Assembly (NCBI RefSeq): GCF_001557535.2
Contig: NZ_CP014306.1
Location: 1,860,001 to 1,924,000, forward strand
Direction: 5' to 3'
From: Burkholderia sp. PAMC 26561
Lineage (GTDB): Bacteria > Pseudomonadota > Gammaproteobacteria > Burkholderiales > Burkholderiaceae
DNA: 64,000 nucleotides
Made by a program: the position numbers and the translations under genes
The notes under the pieces: model-generated
The model's database searches: none
Seen by the model: only the letters and a program-made list of their open reading frames with translations
Told to the model about the DNA's origin: nothing
Part shown: piece by piece, positions 58,424-64,000 of the stretch
Layout: each line of letters begins with the position of its first letter
Numbering within the stretch: the first letter of the stretch is position 1

Positions 58424-58453
58424 GTATAACGCTGTGCGGAGGTTTGACGTCAA
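58424..58453 (-). promoter_or_regulatory. Sigma-70-like promoter of the TIR-like gene
   Basis: On the minus strand TTGACG (58453-58448), an 18-base spacer and TTATAC (58429-58424). The -35 lies in the perfect palindrome TTGACGTCAA (58444-58453), which may be an operator. Confidence 0.55.
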
Positions 58454-58533
58454 GTCGCAAATTTTTACTTTTGGTGACGTTAAGAGAATTGACGCACGAC
58501 TGAAAATTTCGCGATTAGTGCGTCGCATTGACG
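58444..58533. repeat. Cluster of TGACG boxes upstream of the TIR-like gene
   Basis: TGACG occurs at 58445, 58475, 58490 and 58529. The first is in TTGACGTCAA, the second in GTGACGTTAA, the last two in ATTGACGCA. GACGCAC (58491-58497) and GTGCGTC (58518-58524) form an inverted pair. Confidence 0.5.
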
Positions 58534-58626
58534 CATATTCGTTACGGTGGGCTGATAGAAACAATCGAAAAAGATGACTTTGCCAAATGCGGTAACCGCG
58601 ACAAAAGATCTTGGATGTTCAACGCA

Positions 58627-58662
58627 AAAAAGGCTTTGCGGAGTTATCCGCAAAGCCTTTTT
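58627..58662. terminator. Terminator of tRNA-Met
   Basis: AAAAAGGCTTTGCGGA pairs with TCCGCAAAGCCTTTTT around a 4-base loop. Strong on both strands. Confidence 0.9.
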
Positions 58663-58671
58663 CTTACAACT

Positions 58672-58748
<77 letters not shown>

Positions 58749-58759
58749 AAGAGATCGAG

Positions 58760-58788
58760 ATTATGAAGAGGGTTGCAAAACCTGTCAA
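58760..58788 (-). promoter_or_regulatory. Promoter of tRNA-Met
   Basis: On the minus strand TTGACA (58788-58783), 17 bases, CATAAT (58765-58760), ending 11 bases before the tRNA 5' end. Near-consensus sigma-70 promoter. Confidence 0.8.
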
Positions 58789-58859
58789 CCCCTTCCAAGC
58801 TGATTCCTATCGACAAAGTGGGTTAGGCGGCAACAGTGCTATCCGCCGCCGCTGGACGA

Positions 58860-60518
58860 TCAATCCGAGTCATAAACCGCCGTCCCCCGGGTCTCCTTCA
58901 CAAACAGCATCCCGATCACGAACGCGGCCACGGCAATCACAATCGGGTACCACAGTCCTGAAAAGATATTCCCCTTGGCCGCCACGATAGCAAACGCCGT
59001 AGCCGGCAGAAACCCGCCGAACCAGCCATTGCCAATGTGATACGGCAGCGACATCGACGTATACCGGATCCGCGCCGGGAACATCTCCACGAGCATCGCG
59101 GCAATCGGCCCATACACCATCGTCACGTAGATCATCATGATGGTCAGGATCACGATAGCCATCGGCCAGTTGATCAGCGCCGGATCAGCCTTCGCCGGAT
59201 ATCCCGCCGACTTCAGCGTGCCCGCAAGCGTCTTGTCGAACGCGGCGCCCTGGACCTTCGCATCGGCGGCCTTGCCGTCATACGTGTTCACCACCGTGTC
59301 GCCCACCTTGATCTGCGCGACCGTCCCGGCCGGCGCGGCCACGTTCTCGTAGTTCAAGCCGGCCTTCGACAACGCGCTCTTGGCAATATCGCAGGAGCTC
59401 GTGAACTTCGATGTACCCACCGGGTTGAACTGGAACGAACACTCGTCGGGATTGGCAATGACGGTGATCGGCGACTTGATGGTCGCGGCTTCGAGCGTCG
59501 GGTTCGTGTAGTGAGCGAGCGCGTGGAAGAGCGGGAAGTACGTCAGCGCGGCAATCAGGCAGCCAGCCATGATGATCGGCTTGCGGCCAATCTTGTCGGA
59601 CAGCGACCCGAAGAACAGGAAGAACGGCGTGCCGATCAACAACGCCACCGCCACCATGATGTTGGCGCTGGTGCCATCGACTTTCAGCGTCTGCGTCAGG
59701 AAAAACAGCGTGTAGAACTGGCCCGTGTACCAGACCACGGCTTGTCCCATCGTCAGGCCGAAGAGCGCGAGCAGCACGATCTTCAGGTTCTTCCATTGAC
59801 CAAATGCTTCGGTTAGCGGCGCTTTCGAGGTCTTGCCTTCGGCCTTGATGCGCTCGAAAACCGGCGATTCGTGCAACTTCATGCGAATCCAGACGGAGAC
59901 GGCGAGCAGCAGTATCGACACCAGGAACGGAACGCGCCAACCCCACGCACCGAAGGTGTCTTCGCCAACGGCGCTGCGCACCACGAGGATCACGATCAGC
60001 GAGATGAACAGGCCGAGCGTGGCCGTGGTCTGGATCCACGCCGTCCACGCGCCGCGCTTGTTGGAGGGCGCATGTTCCGCAACGTAAGTCGCCGCGCCAC
60101 CGTATTCGCCGCCGAGCGCGAGGCCTTGCAGCAGCCGCATCGCGATGAACAGCACGGGCGCCGCTATACCTATGGTCCCGTATCCGGGCAGCAAGCCGAC
60201 CACGAACGTCGACAAACCCATGATCACGATGGTCACAAGGAACGTGTACTTGCGCCCGACCATGTCGCCGAGACGGCCGAACACGATCGCACCGAACGGA
60301 CGCACGGCAAAACCCGCTGCGAAGCCGAGCAAGGTGAAGATGAAGGCGGCTGTCGGGTTCACGCCCGAGAAGAAGGTCCTGCTGATATAGATGGCGAGCG
60401 AGCCCGCCAGATAGAAGTCGTACCACTCGAACACCGTGCCCAGCGATGACGCGAAAATCACGCGCCGTTCTTCGCTTGTCATCGGTGCGTGGGAAATGCG
60501 TCCCTCGACCGTCGCCAT
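58860..60518 (-). CDS. MFS transporter, metabolite:H+ symporter (MHS) type, with a periplasmic insert
   Basis: 552 residues. The N-terminal half is typical of MHS transporters (SSLGTVFEWYDFYLAGSLA; RLLQGLALGGEYGGAATYVAEHAP). Between helix 9 and helix 10 (about residues 340-450) there is an extra 110-residue hydrophilic segment containing C360 and C376, on the periplasmic side by topology. It may be a lid or binding domain. Substrate unknown, probably a carboxylate. The family is usually about 430-450 residues, so the insert explains the length. Confidence 0.9.
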   Translation of the reverse strand: MATVEGRISHAPMTSEERRVIFASSLGTVFEWYDFYLAGSLAIYISRTFFSGVNPTAAFIFTLLGFAAGFAVRPFGAIVFGRLGDMVGRKYTFLVTIVIMGLSTFVVGLLPGYGTIGIAAPVLFIAMRLLQGLALGGEYGGAATYVAEHAPSNKRGAWTAWIQTTATLGLFISLIVILVVRSAVGEDTFGAWGWRVPFLVSILLLAVSVWIRMKLHESPVFERIKAEGKTSKAPLTEAFGQWKNLKIVLLALFGLTMGQAVVWYTGQFYTLFFLTQTLKVDGTSANIMVAVALLIGTPFFLFFGSLSDKIGRKPIIMAGCLIAALTYFPLFHALAHYTNPTLEAATIKSPITVIANPDECSFQFNPVGTSKFTSSCDIAKSALSKAGLNYENVAAPAGTVAQIKVGDTVVNTYDGKAADAKVQGAAFDKTLAGTLKSAGYPAKADPALINWPMAIVILTIMMIYVTMVYGPIAAMLVEMFPARIRYTSMSLPYHIGNGWFGGFLPATAFAIVAAKGNIFSGLWYPIVIAVAAFVIGMLFVKETRGTAVYDSD

Positions 60519-60745
60519 GAATCATCTCCTGATCTTGATTTTTGAATGGCACCCCGCGCATGGCGGCACCGTGCAGCGATTATTGGAGTGAAAACTTACG
60601 GCGTTCTGACTGGGTAGGGGTGTGTGGTTTTTGAGATCGCGATGGCGACCGGGTCGAACGTCGGCTATTTTTAATCATTTGACCGTTATTTGCGGGCTAA
60701 TTTACGTTAATTTCTATATTGTCGGCTTTGCGATCAAGCAATCGC
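60519..60745. other. AT-rich gap between MFS gene and histidine kinase gene
   Basis: No gene. It is relatively AT-rich and should contain the transporter promoter. Confidence 0.4.
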
Positions 60746-62344
60746 TCAGGGTTTGTCCCGGGCAGGATAAACCCGCTGTAAGCCTACTCTCACAAGCGTT
60801 CCCGCCTTTCGGGGCGCTTCGCTGTACACGTGGTCTTCAATGTCGAGCGTGCCACGGTGCATCGTCACGATCTCCCTGACAATGGCCAGGCCCAATCCGC
60901 TGCCATCGCCTTCACGTCCGAGAATCCTGTAAAACCGCTCCACCACGCGCGCTCTTTCCGCCACTGGAATGCCCAAGCCCGTGTCTTCGACTTCGAGATA
61001 AACGCGGCGCGTGTCCGAATCCTCGGTGCGCACGCGGACCGTGATCCGGCCACCGGGCGGGGTGTAGCGGATGGCGTTATCGATAAGATTCGACAGCATT
61101 TCGCGCAGCATCACCACGTTGCCCTCGACCTCGACCGGATGCGGCGGTTCTTCATAGCCGATATCCATGCCCTTCGCCAACGCCGCCTGCACCCAGTCGC
61201 GCACGGCAAGCCGCGCAAGATCGGTGAGCTCGACGCGCGAGAAAATCTGCCCGGTCATCCGGTTTTCTGCGCGAGCAAGCGCAAGGAGTTGCGTGACGAG
61301 CCGCGCCGCATGCTCGGAACTTGTCGCGATCTGTTCCAGCGAACGCTGGACTTCTGCGGGTACGTCCTGCCGCAGCGCCAGCTCGGCTTGGGTTCGCAAG
61401 CCGGCGAGGGGCGTTTTCATTTGATGGGCGGCATCGGCTATGAAGCGTTTTTGCAGCTCCATGTTCTGCTCGAGCCGGTTGAGCAAGTCATTGAACGATG
61501 CCACCAGCGGCGCGATTTCCGGCGGCGCGCGGCTCGCTTCGAGCGGCGAAAGGTCGTCAGGACGGCGCGCCCGGATATTCGATTGCAGCGCATGCAGCGG
61601 CGCGAGCCCGCGCGACAGCCCGAACCACACCAGCACGATAGCCAGCGGCAAAATCACGAACTGCGGCAGGATCACACCCTTGATGATGTCGTTGGCTAAC
61701 TGGCTGCGTTTATCGAGCGTCTCGGCCACCTGGACGAGCACCGGCTGCTGCAATGATGGCAATTCGACCGTGGTGTAGGCGACGCGGATATCGTTGCCGC
61801 GCAGTACATCGTCACGAAATTCCACAATGCCGGGCTGCGGCCGGTCATCGTCGTGGGGAAGGGGCATGTCGGCGTCGCCGCCCACGAGTTCGCCTCGTGT
61901 TCCGAGCACCTGGAAAAAGACGCTATCGACGTTATCCGCCCTCAGGAAATCGCGCGTGGCGTTCGGCAGACGCAATTCCGCTACGCCGTTGACAGGCTGG
62001 ATTTGCCGGGCGAGCACGTAGGCATCGGTTTCGAGCGCCCGGTCGAACGGCCCGTTGGCTATCGACTTGGCGACCAGATATGTGACGGCGATGCTCATTG
62101 GCCACAGCAACAATAGCGGCGCGAGCATCCAGTCGAGAATCTCGCCGAACAGCGAACGCGGCGCCGGTTCGCCGTCGGGCTCGAGCTCGTCGGGCGGCGC
62201 GAACGGGTTGGCGTAACGCGCGTCACGAGACACGTCGGGGTCTGCAATGGGTGCATCGAGCAGATCCGGCGACGGGTGCTGCAACGGGTGAGGCGACTCG
62301 CGCGACGCCTGGGCGGCACGCTTGGAAGTAGCGGGCGAGCCCAT
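60746..62344 (-). CDS. Sensor histidine kinase (TctE/QseC type)
   Basis: 532 residues from ATG 62344. Two helices (DWMLAPLLLLWPMSIAVTYLVAKS; VILPQFVILPLAIVLVWFGLS) bracket a periplasmic sensor domain. The phospho-acceptor is H in FIADAAHQMKTPLAGL; N box MLSNLIDNAIRYTPPGG and G box VEDTGLGIP follow. Partner of the adjacent response regulator. The start is 7 bases after the place where the frame-restored regulator gene would stop. Confidence 0.92.
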   Translation of the reverse strand: MGSPATSKRAAQASRESPHPLQHPSPDLLDAPIADPDVSRDARYANPFAPPDELEPDGEPAPRSLFGEILDWMLAPLLLLWPMSIAVTYLVAKSIANGPFDRALETDAYVLARQIQPVNGVAELRLPNATRDFLRADNVDSVFFQVLGTRGELVGGDADMPLPHDDDRPQPGIVEFRDDVLRGNDIRVAYTTVELPSLQQPVLVQVAETLDKRSQLANDIIKGVILPQFVILPLAIVLVWFGLSRGLAPLHALQSNIRARRPDDLSPLEASRAPPEIAPLVASFNDLLNRLEQNMELQKRFIADAAHQMKTPLAGLRTQAELALRQDVPAEVQRSLEQIATSSEHAARLVTQLLALARAENRMTGQIFSRVELTDLARLAVRDWVQAALAKGMDIGYEEPPHPVEVEGNVVMLREMLSNLIDNAIRYTPPGGRITVRVRTEDSDTRRVYLEVEDTGLGIPVAERARVVERFYRILGREGDGSGLGLAIVREIVTMHRGTLDIEDHVYSEAPRKAGTLVRVGLQRVYPARDKP

Positions 62345-62351
62345 GATGTGG

Positions 62352-62495
62352 TTACTTGTAGTGAGGGCTGGACGATGCCATCGGGCCGGCGTCCGCGGGT
62401 CCTGACGCGACCGGAGCGGCCGCTGGTGCAACGGCTTTTTCAAGGCTATAGCCTAGCCCGCGAACGGTCATGATGCGCGCCCCGCCGGGCTCGAT
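62352..62495 (-). pseudogene. Out-of-frame C-terminal end of the response regulator
   Basis: Read one base shifted, this encodes [27 protein letters not shown] to SSPHYK and a stop at 62352. RGLGYSLE is the conserved end of OmpR-type winged helices. It is linked to the regulator by adding one A to the A7 run at 62495-62501. Confidence 0.8.
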
Positions 62496-63094
62496 TTTTT
62501 TCTTAGCCGATGGACATAGACTTCGATCGCGTTATTGCTGACTTCCTCGCCCCACTCGCAAAGGTGGTTGACGAGCTGTTCCTTCGATACCAGCCGGCCA
62601 ACCCGCTGCAGCAGGACTTCGAGCACGCCGAGTTCGCGCGCCGACAACTCGATGACCTGGTCGTTGATAGACGCAATGCGCCCGACCTGATCGAATGACA
62701 GCGCGCCGTGTTTGACGACTGTCGGGCCGCCTCCGGCGCCGCGCCGGGTGAGGGCGCGCACGCGGGCTTCGAGTTCGTTCAGCGCGAACGGTTTGGCCAT
62801 GTAGTCGTCGGCGCCGAGGTCGAGGCCCTTGACGCGTTCGTCGACACTGTCGGCGGCTGTCAGGATGAGCACGGGCATCTGGGAATTGCGGGCCCTGAGG
62901 CGCCGCAAGACTTCGAGACCGGACATCATGGGCAGGCCCAGGTCGAGGATCAGGAGGTCGAAAGTTTGCAGCGAAAGGGCGGTGTCTGCTTCCACGCCGT
63001 GCTTGACGTGATCCACCGCATACCCCGATTGGCGGAGTGATCGAACGAGACCGTCCGCGAGTATGCTGTCGTCTTCGGCAATGAGTATTCGCAT
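62468..63094 (-). CDS. OmpR-family response regulator, C-terminally frameshifted
   Basis: 208 residues from ATG 63094. Receiver domain intact ([16 protein letters not shown]; phospho-Asp in [39 protein letters not shown]). The winged helix starts ([40 protein letters not shown]) but the frame then reads SSPAGRAS and stops, losing the wing hairpin. The restored protein is 247 residues and ends 7 bases before the kinase start. Might be a sequencing error. Confidence 0.85.
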   Translation of the reverse strand: MRILIAEDDSILADGLVRSLRQSGYAVDHVKHGVEADTALSLQTFDLLILDLGLPMMSGLEVLRRLRARNSQMPVLILTAADSVDERVKGLDLGADDYMAKPFALNELEARVRALTRRGAGGGPTVVKHGALSFDQVGRIASINDQVIELSARELGVLEVLLQRVGRLVSKEQLVNHLCEWGEEVSNNAIEVYVHRLRKKSSPAGRAS

Positions 63095-63213
63095 CGTAGT
63101 GTGCGCAAAAGGCATTGCCGGCACCGCAATTCGCCCGGCGCGGCGGTCTCCAGGTGTTGTGGTGCGCTTGCATGGTCAAGGCGTGGTGTTGAAACTACGC
63201 GCGCTGAACCCAC

Positions 63214-63241
63214 TTGCAAAAACACCTGTTTTTTTATACAG
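63214..63241 (+). promoter_or_regulatory. recA promoter with LexA box
   Basis: CTGT-N8-ACAG at 63226-63241 is a perfect LexA (SOS) box. It overlaps a -10-like TATACA (63235-63240) and follows a -35-like TTGCAA (63214-63219), so LexA would block recA transcription. Confidence 0.9.
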
Positions 63242-63320
63242 TGTCTGTAGCAGTGCACCCAGTGGAGCAAAAGTCCGCGGGCATGCGCCAGATGCCGTTC
63301 ATCATAGCAAAGGACGATTC

Positions 63321-64000
63321 ATGGAAGATAGCAAGAAAGGCCCGGGCGGGATGTCTGCGGAAAAGAGCAAGGCGCTGGCCGCCGCGCTGTCGCAGATCGA
63401 AAAGCAATTCGGCAAGGGGTCGATCATGCGACTCGGCGCCGGCGAAGTCATTGAAGACATCCAGGTGGTGTCTACGGGTTCGCTCGGACTGGATATTGCC
63501 CTGGGCGTTGGCGGCTTGCCGCGCGGACGCGTTGTTGAAGTCTACGGTCCGGAATCGTCGGGCAAGACCACGCTGACGCTGCAAGTGATTGCTGAAATGC
63601 AGAAGCTTGGCGGTACGGCGGCATTTATTGACGCGGAACACGCGCTCGACATTGGCTACGCGCAGAAGCTAGGCGTGAACCCGTCGGACTTGCTGATCTC
63701 GCAGCCGGATACGGGCGAGCAGGCGCTGGAAATCGCGGACGCGCTGGTGCGCTCGGGTTCCATCGACATGATCGTGATCGACTCGGTTGCGGCGCTGGTG
63801 CCGAAGGCTGAAATCGAAGGCGAAATGGGCGATTCACTGCCTGGCTTGCAAGCACGTTTGATGTCGCAGGCACTGCGCAAGCTGACCGGCACGATCAAAC
63901 GTACGAACTGCCTGGTGATTTTCATCAACCAGATCCGCATGAAGATTGGCGTGATGTTTGGCAATCCGGAAACCACCACGGGTGGTAATGCGCTGAAGTT
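63321..64000 (+). CDS. recA: Recombinase RecA, N-terminal part
   Basis: Starts at ATG 63321 (AAAGGA at 63309-63314) and runs off the window. It encodes about 226 residues so far. Walker [10 protein letters not shown], then [16 protein letters not shown] and the L1/L2 region [21 protein letters not shown] are all present. Strand-exchange protein and LexA co-protease. SOS-regulated. Confidence 0.97.
   Translation, partial: MEDSKKGPGGMSAEKSKALAAALSQIEKQFGKGSIMRLGAGEVIEDIQVVSTGSLGLDIALGVGGLPRGRVVEVYGPESSGKTTLTLQVIAEMQKLGGTAAFIDAEHALDIGYAQKLGVNPSDLLISQPDTGEQALEIADALVRSGSIDMIVIDSVAALVPKAEIEGEMGDSLPGLQARLMSQALRKLTGTIKRTNCLVIFINQIRMKIGVMFGNPETTTGGNALK

Larger units (their letters stand above)
58369..58671. 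other. AT-rich gap upstream of the TIR-like gene
   Basis: No gene. It holds the promoter, the TGACG boxes and the tRNA terminator described separately. Confidence 0.5.

Overview
The window looks like a stretch of the main chromosome of a Burkholderiaceae bacterium, most likely Paraburkholderia, Caballeronia or a close relative. The evidence is high-GC coding DNA, the gene order amgK-murU / lptD-surA-pdxA-rsmA, miaB-phoH-ybeY-corC-lnt and glyQ-glyS-gmhB-plsC, a Burkholderia-type trimeric porin, and a recA gene with a LexA box. This is inference from gene content; no database was searched.

Layout. 1-800: end of a gluconate permease gene plus gluconokinase. 930-8890: accessory locus of four tandem paralogues (A to D) of an Ig-like, type-I-secretion-style surface protein. 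A is frameshifted, C is decaying, B and D look intact, and near-identical terminators follow A, B and D. 8920-11130: purB and a FitAB/VapBC-type toxin-antitoxin pair. 11140-18900: muramate recycling (murU, amgK) divergent from lptD-surA-pdxA-rsmA (outer-membrane assembly, vitamin B6, rRNA methylation). 19140-22300: porin, LysR regulator and EamA transporter. 22380-35550: a long minus-strand run of housekeeping genes (gloA, YgjP-like peptidase, plsC, gmhB, glyS, glyQ, GNAT, lnt, corC, chaC, ybeY, phoH, miaB). 35670-39350: LysR regulator divergent from a VOC protein, an MFS exporter and a membrane protein. 39360-40430: ribB under an FMN riboswitch. 40520-44900: XRE-cupin regulator, glpD, a lipoprotein, a small protein and glpR. 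45300-53200: ferritin-like diiron protein, split-barrel protein, rhlE, trhA, two cytochromes c, a CopD-like protein and a small membrane protein. 53470-57590: galactonate dehydratase divergent from its GntR/FadR regulator, a VTT-rhodanese fusion and an alpha/beta hydrolase. 57600-58750: an AT-rich islet with a broken TIR-like (Cap12/Pycsar-effector type) gene beside tRNA-Met. 58860-64000: MHS-type transporter, a two-component system and the start of recA.

The most unusual items are: (i) the orphan TIR-like effector, whose presumed catalytic glutamate is lysine and whose C-terminal third is out of frame by one base in a C4 run; (ii) the tandem, partly decayed Ig-like surface-protein family with shared terminators and a 312-bp internal repeat; (iii) a response regulator whose winged-helix end is cut off by one missing A in an A7 run, although the intact frame would end exactly in front of its kinase gene. 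Several of these lesions are single-base changes at or near short runs, so real pseudogenisation, slippage and sequencing error must all be considered. Apart from the broken TIR-like gene and the TA pair I see no defence system, and I see no CRISPR array, prophage, integrase or insertion sequence.
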